Assembly (NCBI RefSeq): GCF_024713945.1
Contig: NC_134679.1
Coordinates: 5,337,001-5,401,000 of the forward strand
Direction: 5' to 3'
DNA from: Dermatophagoides farinae
Lineage: Eukaryota; Arthropoda; Arachnida; Sarcoptiformes; Pyroglyphidae
DNA: 64,000 nt
Part shown: positions 24,646 through 38,430 of the stretch, piece after piece
Layout: the number at the start of each line of letters is the position of its first letter
How positions within the stretch are numbered: position 1 is the first letter of the stretch
The notes under the pieces: model-generated
The model's input: the letters and a program-made list of their open reading frames with translations, nothing else
Databases searched by the model: none
What the model was told of the DNA's origin: nothing
Program-made: the position numbers and the translations under genes

Positions 24646-25427
24646 ATGAAAAAGTCATCAGCAGAACAACAAGAATGATATTCAGGCAATAAAATAAAAA
24701 TGATAGTGGTAGTCGGATGGTGAAGGGGTAAAATGTTTTATTTTGTTTTATTTTTTTTTTTTTTTGACTGTTGAAATTTGAATGAATAAATAAAATATTT
24801 ATTATATGGTCTTCCTCTCCCTCTCTCTTTTTTTTCTCGTTTTAACACACAACATTTATAATTGAATTTCCTTTCTCTTTTTGTTATGTTATATGTATGT
24901 AATAGTAATGATTGTCAGTTGATTGGATGGATCGTGCAAATATAACCAACGATATAATTCACATATACATGATGATGATGATGAGGATCATGTGTCAATT
25001 GATGATGGAATAAATAAATGAATATTTAACCCCAAGAAAAAAAAACAAAATAGCAGCATCAGTTGATTGAGAGTTAAAAAAACTTTTGAAAAAAAAAGTT
25101 TTTTAAATACCACCACCAGTATGACTGATCTTTATTGAAAAAAATTCACAAAATCCACTGTGTGTGTGTGCGTGTTTGTCATATGATGGGGACAAATGAA
25201 CGAAAGAAAAAAAATATTCGGTGATAATAAATTCTGTTTTCTGGTAATAAAAATCGTGGTATGATGACGTTGATCCCGTTGAAAAAAAAAATCCGCCGCC
25301 AACACTTGATCGTTATGTGAATCTATTTTTCTAGTTTGAAAAAAATTTGAAAAAACGATAGTAGGACATAATGACAAACATGAAAGAAAGAAGAAAAAAA
25401 AATTAATTTGTTACGTGATGATCATAG

Positions 25428-25430
<3 letters not shown>

Positions 25431-25473
<43 letters not shown>
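25431..25473. repeat. (GT)n microsatellite, about 21 units
   Basis: This is the longest uninterrupted GT dinucleotide run in the window. Similar shorter tracts occur at about 31779-31804, 32010-32037, 38395-38428, 54357-54378, 58987-59008 and 63401-63420. Confidence 0.95.
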
Positions 25474-25474
<1 letters not shown>

Positions 25475-28400
25475 TTGTTTCCGTTCACAATCCTATCCTT
25501 CATTCTGGAATCGGGGTTCGAAAAAAAAGAGTAAAAAAAACCACAAAATTCAAAATTCTTCAAAGCCAAAGAAAGTTGAACGGAAATTTTTCTTTTTTCT
25601 TGGATGTTGATTTGGAATTTCCATTTTTTTTTTTTTTTGGTTTCGTTTCGCTTTTTGTGTTGAAAATTTATTAATTTTATCCAAGGCTTTATATGTAAAA
25701 TGTTAGCGCGTTGTTTTCAATTTTTTTTTCTCTGTCGTCATTTATTTTTCATTGATTTTTTTTTATTCAAAAATTTTTCATTTTTTTTCCCTTTTAAACA
25801 TCATATATATAATTTCTTATTTGTTAAAGAATCATCATCACATGTGGCCTACAATGATTATTGAATAGTCATCATCATCATCATCATCATCATCAGTATA
25901 TATTTTTTCTCTCTTGAGAAAATCAAATTTTTCATTTCAATTTTTCGATGATGATCATGATGATGATGATGGCTTCATTTTTAAAAGAAAAAAAATTGAA
26001 AAATTCAATGAAAATTCTGTGGTGTTCATTTTCTCTCCCTCTCTCTTCATTTCCACATCATCAGCAATGACAAGCAATTTAGTGGAACAATCGTTTATTC
26101 ATGCTTCAATTTTTTTTCAGAATATAAAAAAAAAATTCAACCCGGAAATTAGATGTGATAACCAATAATATAAATGAAAAAAAAATCATGCAATCCATCA
26201 AAATGAATCGACATTCAAATTCAAATTCATTGTCTTGTCTTGAACAAAAATTTTTTTTTATTATGAATAGATTTTCTGTCCAATAATCGATTGGTATTAT
26301 TATTACTACAATGTTCACATCGGCAAATTCCACGTATAAAAAACATAAACAGGACATGTGCTCAATCATTCATTTTTTTTTGTTTCTTCCTGTGTATGTT
26401 TTTTTTTGTTGTTTGTCTTGGACAAATCAGAAAAAAAATCAATGTAATTTTGTCCATCTAGATTCTAATCGCTTCAAGACATCATTGATCTAATCGATTT
26501 GATTGGTTTTATTTATTATTGACATTTAGTAATTACCAATAAGTTGGCATTTCAATGTCTAGGATGACAATTTTATTCATGGACTGAACTTATTTTAAGG
26601 TCAACAAATATTGAACAAATAAAGATGATTTCATTGAAATCATACCAAGTTCATATCAGATTTCGAAATTCTGTTTATTTAATGGTTGATCGATTTAAAT
26701 GACTTATGAGCAATTTATATGAGCATTATTTGTATAATTGACCAGAATCTTTAAATTTTCCGATAATGATGACTGATATCATTCTAAATGTAACTAATGA
26801 AATAAAATACTTTAAAATGTTGTGATCAATAGAATGAAAAAATGAGAAATTTCATTTGATAATGTCCATTATCACCAACATCTTTTAATAATAATTCTTC
26901 ATCTATTCTAACGATAATCATCATTAAAAGATAGAAAGAAAAATATCATTTGTTTCTTCATCATTCAATAAATCGAGCCTAACTTGAAAGTAAGCAGCAA
27001 GAAAAAAAAGTGTCCAATAACTGAACACTGGACACTGAAGCATAAGAAGAAGAAGAAAAAAAATCTTGGACCATGTTTACGGTATTTTTTTTTCGAATGA
27101 AAATAAGAAATTTTTACGGTTATAATATCATACGGTCAAACTACTATAAGCCTATACACCACACACACACACGCAAAAGCAGCGAAAAAAAACCGAATCT
27201 CAAATACTACGATATTCTTGTGCCGAGCATGTCGTGTGTATGTGTGTGTGTGTGTGCAATTCCATGTAGTCATTTTATTATTATCGTATCAACGTCGTCG
27301 ATAGTCATAGAGAAAATTTTTATTCTCGCACCCGCTATGAGACATTCAACAAAAACAACAACAACACACCAAAGTTACAAAAAAAAACCAAGTCATATAT
27401 TCTATCTTTCTACATCTCTACGCACACACACACACACACATATATTATCTGGCCTCATCGTTGTTATTATGCACATTTTGGTGCCCATTTTCTTTTCTAT
27501 TTTTCTCTTGTTGTTGTTGTTTATTAGCTGTTTCTGGTTTTTTTAATGTTCTTATTTTTTTGTTTTGTTTAGTTGGTTAACAACTACTAAAGTATAAATT
27601 TCCTTTTCCGCCACAATTCTACCACCATATCCATATATATATTTACATTATTATTCTTGATGTTGTTTCATCGAATATCGATATGATGATGATTCAAATT
27701 AGTTATAACAATAATAATTTTAGTTGTTGTTGTTGTTGTTGTTTGTGATTATCATTCATCCACACACACACACACATACACACAGAATCAAGAGTGCTTG
27801 GTATGTTTTGATTGTAATTTCAACATTGATTCTGCCTTTTTCTATATTTGTACTGTTATTGCTACTGTTCAAAGAATTCATTAAAGAATTTTTCGTTGAT
27901 TCTTTTTCAGTTGTTTTTTTTTCATTTTGTTTCGTTTCATGTGTATTTTGGTTATATAATGTAAAACCGTTATATTGATCACACATACACACAAACATTA
28001 TATAACAAATCGAAATGAATGTATAAAGAACAGACATAAAAATCTTCAAATCGATGAATCGTTGAATCACCACCAATCGTTTGACAATTGAACAACTTTT
28101 TTTTTTTCTTCAAAACATTTTTTTTATACATAAGTGTCATGTGTGTGTGTGTGTGTATTTTGAATCTGAAAACAAACAATACATATGTGTGTGTGTGTGT
28201 TTGTGCCACCAACGAAAAAAAAACCAATGATCGTTTGAATATGTATAATTGAAAATTTTCAATGAGCTCATCATCAATGATTGATTATTGATTTCTTTCA
28301 TTTTTATTCATTTCATCATTGTTTCATTCATGATTCATCGTTAATTAATTGATGATGATTTGCTCACAACACACACAAAAAGTCAGTTTTGTTTTGTTTT

Positions 28401-31400
28401 GTTTTTTTTTATCGATTGATTACAAATTGTTGTATTTTTTTTTGTCTCGTAAAATAAAATTGATTAATTCTCCATTGATTTTTTTTACTACTTCTTTGCT
28501 TGTTTTGTTACGATGTGATGACAAATTTTCTTTTTTTTTGTTTTTCCTTATTTCAAATGTTGCCAAATATTCTTCAAGTTTTTTTTCCGATTTCTATATT
28601 CTGGTCAACACAATTTTCAGACTTGATTTAATCAATTTTGTTCCGTTTATATCCACTTTTGTTTGTTTATTGTGTATTGTGTGTGTGTGTGTGTGTTAAA
28701 ATTGAATTTCGATTCGATTTTTTTTTCACTCGAGAAAAAAAAACCGAATTTTATTATAAAGTTTGGCTCACTCTCTCTCTCTTTTTTCATCTATTTTTAT
28801 CGTTGTAACAAAAAGCCTTCAACAACAATAAAAATCCTCATCATAATCATCATCATCATCATTTGGTGATATGAACAAAAATATTGAGTTAAATCTATCT
28901 ATCGGTAAAGTGTGGTGGTGGTGGTTGCAAAATTTAAAAAAAAACAACATTAGTACGAGAAAAAGTTGATTGAATTTTTGACGAAATTGCAAGTTTTACT
29001 TTTTTTTCAAAATTCCAAAAAAAAAAAATTGAAATTTGAAAAATAAAACTTGCACACCATCGCCAACAACAACAACAACACATTTTAATCCCATTTTTCT
29101 ATATATTTTTGTTTCATTTCTACTGTATTGATCATGATTTTTTTTTTACATTATTTCACCGAAAAAAATATTGAATTTATCATGTTTTTACACATACAAA
29201 AACGACAATAAAAATTAAAAGAAACGAAAAAAAAAATACAAACGGACTATGTCCAGCTTGTATCACATATATTATATCGTTATTCATGTTCACTATTTTT
29301 GAAAAATGGATTTTTTTCCAATAGTAAAAACAATGTATATTTTGCTTGTTTGTTTGTTTTTTTTCACCAGAAAAAAATTATAGTCACTTGAGTGAAAGAA
29401 ATGTCCAATCATCATCATTATATTTCTTTCTAAAGCGATTTTTTTTTGTATTTAGAAAGAAAGAAAAAAAAATGATAGATGAATGATGATTCTTACATTC
29501 ACTACATATCATAGTGAATAGTAGTAAGAAATAAAACAATACTTTGAATATGAAAAAAATATATATATAATAGAATGGACATTGGCTACTTTTAATGGTA
29601 ATAATAATGACCACAACAAGGACAATAATAATAGAACATGAAAAAAAATACAATGCATGTGTGTGGTTTTTTCATCATCATCATTATTATTATTATTACT
29701 GTGGTATGATGATGATGATGATGATGATGTTATCACTCTTTTTGTAATAATATAAAAAAATGATTCTTGAATCTTTCACTATTATAAGGGAATATGGAAA
29801 CCAAAAATTATTATTATATCTTTCTCTCACCAATATAAAATTATGATTATGTGATATATATCGATAATCGAATAATAATTTCTATTTTTGACTTTGTTTT
29901 CGAGTTCTGAAAATGAAATTTTCTTGTGTTAATTGATTGTTGTTGTTGTTGTTGTTGTTGTGGAATATTTTCTACACACTATTTTCAAGTTCAAAATGAT
30001 TATTTTCCTTCCTTATCAGTAGTGTAAGTAAAAGTAATAGATTGAAGATCATGGTTTGCTTCAAAAAAAAAAAAAAAAAAATCAGATGTGTAATCTGATT
30101 TTACTGTTTCATTTTGTAATGTAATAAGCAAGTGTGGCATATTATCGATAGATTTTTCTCTACGTTACCCATTTATATTTCAATCTGAAACTTTTAGAAA
30201 GTAGAAAAAAAACTGTTAACCATTTTTACTTTCAAGAAAGAGAGAAAGAGAGAGAAATGGATTGATTTTCTCATTTATAATACTTTTTCTTTCGAAAAAA
30301 AAGTTATCGAATTTTAATCAGCTCATACATCTCCTCTCTCAGTACAGAAAATTTCAATCAATTTTCGATCGAAATTTGCACCCTCCCAAAAAAAAATATC
30401 GATTGATAAAATTGGAATTAGAGAATTGAATTTCAAATAATAAATAAGCTAAATATATTCAATTTACTATGGTAACATCATTGAATCATATATCATTTAC
30501 TCATACAAAAACAACACAATAATATAATTCTATTCTATATATTCGTATATTGTCGCTGCCACTTTTATTTAGCTAATTTAAATAATTAAATTTGAATGAC
30601 AAATTAAAACAAAACAAAAAAAAAACAACAACAGCAACAGCAACAAACAAACAAATATAAAACAAAAACAAAACGGATGAACGAGTAATAGTAAAATTCA
30701 TAAAAAAAATAAGAAATTTTTCAAATTTTCTCTCTATGAAAATAAAAATCGCTTGAATGAATTCTTTTGCCGTTTTAAATATAATATATATACTACAGAG
30801 AAAGTCAACTTTTTGGGCAATGTCAGCCCAATGAAAATTTCGATTCCAGATTTTTCCATCTTTTTCTCCCTGTCGCTCTCTCCGTATGTCATCTTCATCC
30901 ATTTTGATTTATCTATCTATATTGAGTAAGAGACGACTAATCAAATTAGTTGTTATTATTACTCCACACACACACATCATCATCATCATCATAATCAAAC
31001 TGAATGCACAGCATGACGATGATGATGAGCAGCACACATCAGATAACATTCAACAATCAGAATTTTTTTTGGAAAAAAAACGGGCGTAACATATTTTTTT
31101 TTGTTTCTTTCTATCTATTCTGTCGCTCAAAATATGATGATAGAAATTTACATTTTTTTTTCTCCTTTTTGATTTTAAATTTACAAAGCCAATATTCGAA
31201 AATAATTGATAACAAATGTCATTTCTGTCTATCTGTCTGAGTTTGTTAATCATTGCGATTTTGTTGCAATTTTTTTTGTTTCCGGAAATTTTTTTTCCTA
31301 TTTTTCAACCGGAAGGTTTTCAGCAACAACAACAACAACAAAAAAACGATGACGATGATTGAATATATGAATTATTATTGTATCATTCAGAAAAATTTTT

Positions 31401-32005
31401 TTCTGAAGCGCAAAAAAAACGATTGACAACGACAGGAATAACTACAAATTGGCTATTGCTTTGAATTCTATTGTGTGGAATGAATCAAATTGAAAAAAAA
31501 ATTCCATTTTCGTTTCAATTGGAATTTTTCATCATCACAATTCAAACTCCATTGGATTAATTAGTATAGTTATATATATGACGCACTTGAACAATCATCA
31601 ATGAATATGATAACACAAATTTGCTTGATTAGATTGAGTTCAAAATATTTGGTTCAAGCATTTTATTTATCTATTCATTCTCAAAATGATAATATGATAT
31701 ATATATATACATGAATAATTCTAATGAATTTAGCGTATCTTTTTTATTCTCATTTGTGTTTTGTTTGTTATACTTGTCTGTGTGTGTGTGTGTGTGTGTG
31801 TGTGAATAATAATTATAATAAAAAATAATGATCATCAATACAGGACGATAATATGGCTGGCTACTATGGCAATAAACATTATATACAATAGAAAAAGACA
31901 AAAAAAAAAGATTGTGATTGAATTTGATGATGATCAACCATTTTCACATTATTCACACCAATATACAATATATATTGACAACGGTACATATTACAAATTT
32001 TTGAC

Positions 32006-32042
<37 letters not shown>

Positions 32043-35000
32043 ATCAATTGTATAGAGATTCTTTTGTGCATATTATATCAATGTTGATGGAAAAATATAA
32101 CAATAACAAAAAAAAAAATTCTTTGTTATAGATCTGACCAATGGTCAAAATAGAAAGATAGATAGACATACAATGCCATTATATAATGTCCTGTGTTTGT
32201 TTGTTGTCATCATTATTTGTTATTCAGATCATCATCATTGTTGTTGTTGTTTTTCAAATTGAGTTCAAGATTTTTTTTTCCACCACTTTTCTTTTCTATT
32301 TTTTTTTTTTTTTGTTATTTTGGTCATCATCATCAATGGAGAATTATATTGTTGTTCTGGTGACAATGGCGTTGATGATGATGACTATAAAATTGACATT
32401 GGCTTATAAAATTTTACGTTACAATTTCACAAAATGATGGAGGATAAAGTTTTTTTTCACTAGTTTTTTTTTTTGTTCTTTGTTCACTAGTTGCCGAAGG
32501 ATGTTGACCAAAAAAAAAAAAAATATGTTTGAAAACATTCACAGAAAGCAAAATATATTGCCCGAATCATGATCATCTTTCTCTCTGGTGCAATTGTGCT
32601 AATTGAACCGAAGAATTTTTTTTTGTTCATTGTGTTGAAACGGCTTGTTTTTGTTGTTGTTGTTGTTGTTATTCACTATGTTCGCTTGTTTGGTATGATT
32701 GTTGTATGTTGTTTGGATGTAAGAATTGTAGAATCTTTGTTTTGTCAAACAATAACAACCAAGGGACAATAACACCAACAAGAAAAATATGAGCCACATT
32801 CATCTATTGTGTCATTTCGGACGAATTGTCAACCAACCAACCAACCAAACACATTCATTCAACAGATACACATACATACAAAATATCATTATATTTAAAT
32901 AATATTGTTACATTTTTATGATAATAAGAAAAAATTTTTTCGTTTCTCGAATATTAAAAGAAATTCAAGATGAATGAAATAGAAATAAGAATGAAACAAA
33001 TTTATTATATCAGATATTATGTTTGGTCTTTGATGATGTGGATAAAGAGAGAGAGAGAGAAACCAGAAACAATCTGGTGAAATAATTTATAATTCTGTTT
33101 CTATCGTCAAGTTCAAAAGTGTGTATACGTGGTATGGATATTTATCTTTTTTATTATTTGATGTTTTTTTTTCTTGTCATATAAAAATATCTGGAAGCAT
33201 CAAATTGAATTATGATGATGTTTGATAATCATTATCATTGTTGACATTTTTATTTCTTATCATATAACTATCATATATAATAATTGAGAATAATTTGATT
33301 ATCAATTGAATATTTACCCTATTTTTCTCAGTAATCATAACTATTGGCGGATTATCTGTTACATAAGTTTTTTTTCTTTCCACATTAAAAGGTGTCAAAT
33401 GACACACACACGCACATAGATTTTTTTTCCTGAATTTCATCACATTTTTTGTCTTGTCTTCTGACTGAATAGCCATGAAAATGGGTTAAGAATGATGAAT
33501 TGAAAATTCTACAATTGCCCTAACAGACGATATGCTGCAATATGAGGATGTGAGTGTGTGTGTGGATGAAAAATTGAAAAAATTTGTCTCAAATTTCAAT
33601 TTTACTATTGACATGATGACACAAAACGATGTGGTAACACTTGTCATACTACTGTGTATTTAATGAGTGAGTGAGTGTATAAAAATGAACTGTTTTAGTT
33701 TGTAGCAAATACATCTATTTCCATCATGTGTTTTATTTTCAGCTTTTGTTTCAGACAAATTCTTGAATAAATGAATGAAATCAACGAACGAACCCAAGCG
33801 TAATTTTCGAAGAAAAAAATATATGGAAAAATTTCCATAATTATCAATTTCTTGTTTTTTCCCATCATCATCATCATCATCGTCACAATTATTATTCTAG
33901 CATCTTCTATCATTATGAATGAATGAAAGTGAAAACCTTTGCCTTATTTTTCCATTATTTTTTTTTATCTTCATGATATTAGTAGAAAGATTGAAGAAAT
34001 TTGAAATACAGGCAATCTATTATTCTTATTATTATTCCCGGTTCATTGAAAATTTTTATACATTCTCATCACATACATATACATTCTATCAGCAATTGTG
34101 TGTTCATTGTTATTCAATCGCTTCATTCATTCATTTAACTATATAGATTCGATATTCAATCGACTAAAAAAAAAAAAAATTCCTTTACATCCACGAATAA
34201 TTAACATTTCTCTTCTCATCACTTTATTTCAATCAATTATTCTCCGTTCGGTGTTCCTGTGTCACTGACCAAACCTACCTACATACACACACACACATTC
34301 ACAGTGTTTCCTTTTTTTTCAAGAAAACTCGACTTTTACCACCATATTTCTTGAATCTATCTTTTTGTATCTCTATCCTCTTAAATGGATAAAGTAAATA
34401 AAAAAAAATTCACATTGTGAACACAAACAAAACAAACAGACCAAGCAGTGGCCGAATTTTTTGGTGTTTAAATCATAAATCACATTCAATAATTTTCATT
34501 CACTATCTCTGTTTAGATTGTGTAGATAAACAGGTAGGTAGGTAGATAGGTAGATGATGATGATGAAAAAAGTAAAGATAAATGAATAACGTTATTTATT
34601 TTCATATATAAATCGCGTGACACTGAAATTATCCATTGCATGTTTTTTTCTGATCCAGTTTTTTTTGTGTGTGTGTGTGTGTGCAGGAAAGATTTAGATT
34701 ATGGCGATGGGTGATATCCATTAAAGATTTAGATTCTGTTTTTATTTGTTCATATGTTGTCAGATATTTTTATTACGGATATTTTTTTTGTTTTGTTTAT
34801 TCAAGACAACAAAAAAAAAAATTTATTCCGTGTTTGTGTGTGTGTGTGTGCATCGTATGATTGAATGATTGTCAAATATATACGAACGTTACACAGACAA
34901 GAATCACAGAAAGGAGCAAAAAAAAGGAATTTGTCAATGATTTGTTTTTCATTCAATTTTTATTTTTTTCTGCTGCTTCTGCTGCTGCTGTTACATTATT

Positions 35001-36150
35001 TATTCTGCATACAGAAAACAATAATCACTAGATTTTGATTGATAATGTTACCTGATATAATATATATGAAAATGAATTGTTTTGTCGATTTTCACAAACA
35101 ATCAGCATGGGAATCATAAATCTTTTTTTGTAGGATACTTTTCTATTTTTTTTTTTCAAATTTCACACTCATCACAAAAAACAAAACGAAATTCAAGCTA
35201 ATATAAATAATTTATATCAATCAATTGTTTGTGTTCATATTCATTCGATAGATTTCTATATATTTTCAATGATCAAATGTCTTTGTAATTGAAAACAACA
35301 ACAACAACAACTTTTTTTCACACCAAAAAGTTGTTTGTTTGTTTGTTTGTTGATTGTGTTATTTTTCTCCTCTTATTCTATTTATTGAATTTTTCATTGA
35401 TCCACTATTCTTGTGTGTGTGTATGTGTTTTGATCGATCAAAATTCAAATTTTCGATAAAAAAGAAACAAACAAAAACAAAATAATGATAATAGTAGTAA
35501 TTATTAAAAACGAAAGAAGAAAAAAAAACAAAAATTGATACCGGCAATATTTTGGATGAAATTCGATCATTTATACACACACAGTTACACCGTCAAAATT
35601 TCAATATAAACCATATAATTTAGCGTTTGCAAAATAAAACAAAAAAAAAATCTCACATTTTCTATATGCTTCTTTTTTTTCATATATTCCAAACAAGCAG
35701 CAACGATTACGACAACGACGACATCATGATTCATCATAATCTGAACTAATTTTATGCAAATTTTTGTTTTCTGATGTCTGAATTGATGTTTTGTTTCTTG
35801 GATACCGGAGTAAAGCAAAAGAATTCAACATTTCCATTGTGTGTGTGTGTGTGTCGTGTTTTGATGTATATGTCTGTGTGTGTTTGTAAATGTCGATTGT
35901 TTTCAATGTTCAAAACTCAAAAAAATGTATTAGCCATTTGTGTGTGTGTGTTGTGTGTGTGTGTGTGTGCGAATGAAAGAAAAACACCCACTATTTTATT
36001 GTTAAATGAACAACAACAACAAAATTTTTTTTTGAAGAAAATGATTTATCGAAATTTTTCCATGTGGCACTGACCAGTGAAAAAAACGGAATATTAAAAG
36101 TTGAAATGCAACGGTCAATACATATTGAATGGAATAATAACTGATTCCAG

Positions 36151-38392
36151 ATGGAAATGACATTGACAATTACAATTGTTTTATTCATAATAATAGTTTT
36201 TCAACTTTTTTCCATCGGTTATCATCATCAGCATCATTACCATAACCAAGACGACGACAACCACCAAAATCATAAACATAAACATCATCATTATTATTAT
36301 TATCAGCAAATTAATATTGTTAAATTGAAAAAAATAATTCCATTATCATTAATGACAATAATGATGATGATGATTATGATGATGGCATTTGAATCAACAT
36401 TATTGAATAACAATAATATTAATTATAGCCAATCAATAATATCATCATCAACATTGTCATCTATTCGTGATTCAATACGTATACCTGATCTTATTTCTTC
36501 ATCAATCGATATCATATCATCAATATCATCATCAACGGCAACAACAATACCGACTGAAAACATTAATCAAACAATAATAATCAATAATGATGATGATGAA
36601 AATGGACCAAGAAATTATGCAACATATGAAGAATTGGAATTATTAGATAAAAATTGGCAAATAATGATTATATTTTTATATACATTAACTGCAGCATTAG
36701 CATTATTTGGCAATATTCTTGCCATTTGTGTATTATTATTTGGTAAACGTTCATCAAAAGAATTACGAATATTTTTGGTCAATTTATCAATGTCGGATAT
36801 TATGATGGCATTGTTTAGCATACCATTTACATATATGGATTTTATGCTTGGCCGTTGGATTTTTGCACCAGCATTCTGTCCAATTGTACAACAAATGCAA
36901 ATGACTTGTGTATTTGTTTCGGTTTATACGCTCACTGCCATCGGTATCGATCGGTAAGTCTTGTGATAATTACATATTTATCGTTGAATAACAATTACAT
37001 ATTTATCGAAAAAAAATTCCTCATGTTTGTGCCATCTATTGGATGATAATTAGACATACTAGTCCAAGATTAAAGTCCAAGTGTAAAAAAATTTTTTCTT
37101 CCATAAAAACCTTTATTACAATTAATCTGGACATTTATCATTTAGTTAGTCATCAAGTTTATTCTTTGTTTTGTTGTTAGCTTGTAATAAATAAAATAAA
37201 ACAAAAAATCGACAGTATAGTTACATAATTATACATCCAGATGGAGCCGCAAATTCATTGGTTGTTGATGATGATGATGATTCTTTGACATTTGAAATAC
37301 GCCATATAGCATATTCGATCACGAGAATCATTTTCAATTTTACAAACGATAAATCTAATCTATTTTTCCAATTTAATCTTTTTTTTTCTCTCTCTCTCGA
37401 TTTGATATATATGTGCCATGACAGCTATATGGCAATTATTTATCCACTATACTCTCAACGTTATAATCGTTCATTCGGACCAGTAACCATATCGATTATT
37501 TGGTTATTCGGTTTTCTACTTGGTTTATTTCAATGGAATAACACGAAAGCAACACCATTTCTTATTGCCAATGAAACAAATTATGATTGTAAAGAGATTT
37601 CTAGTGATCATTCACAATTCTTTACAATAATTATATTTATAATAACATTTGCCTTACCAATGAGCATATTATCATTTACATATGCATCGATTGGTGTTAA
37701 AATATTTCGCCATTCAGCACCGGGTAATGTTGATGTTGTACGTGATCGTGCACAACATGCATCAAAAGTTAAGGTATTTATTTATCATATATAAATTTTT
37801 CTTAAATATAAAAATCATCTTTCCATCTTGAATGTTTGAATAGATTATGAAAATGTTGGTTACAATCGTTATACTTTTTGTCGTTTGTTGGCTTCCATTA
37901 CATATCCTAAGTAAGTATATCAATCTATTTCCATTTATAAATGTTTGTTAAACTTATCTTGTAATTGTGAATCCAAAAAAAAAAAAAAAAAACAAAAACA
38001 AAACTAGAGTATAGTTTTCGTTTTGTAAACAAATAGAACCAGCCAAACCAAACCAAAAAAAAACATTGTTTGTTTGCACAACGTTGACAGTATTTCAAAT
38101 CTTATCTTCATCATCTATTGATGATGTGTTGACTATATACATAAAATACTTTTATTATATCAAGTTTATTCTGGAAAACTTTTTTTTTCTGGATTCCGTT
38201 TCTTTTATTTGAATCGGTTATTATATAATGATGATTGTTTCGCATCAAATATTTGAAACATTTATCATTTATATGATATAGTGTGTGTATGTGTGTATTA
38301 AAAAAAACTGTCAGAAACTTGGAATAACTTAAGTATTCTTATCACACTTTGCCCTAAGTATTAGCAATTCATTTGTGTCTGTGTATGTGTAT

Positions 38393-38430
<38 letters not shown>

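Larger units (their letters stand above)
19043..36150. other. Gene-poor 17-kb interval rich in simple repeats
   Basis: Between the putative 18939-19042 exon and the first receptor gene I find no recognisable gene. Frames are products of poly-T/A, (GT)n, (ATC)n and (GTT)n tracts. Items worth noting inside are the inverted repeat at 19137-19171, a near-hairpin at 25074-25106, (TGAC)n at 21250-21267, (CATA)n at about 24230-24251, a possible first exon at 30794-30902 (minus), and a less repetitive segment at about 26510-26830. It could hold regulatory DNA or a long 5' intron of the receptor gene. Confidence 0.4.

Noticed and set aside
27073-27546. 157-codon plus-strand frame
   Set aside because: Composed of CA/GT microsatellite (His-Thr, Cys-Val) and Phe/Leu runs; TTT/ATC repeats explain the open frame.
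34669-34860. Plus-strand frame with RFRLWRWVISIKDLDSVF
   Set aside because: Flanked on both sides by (GT)n repeats, with no splice or start context; no family match.
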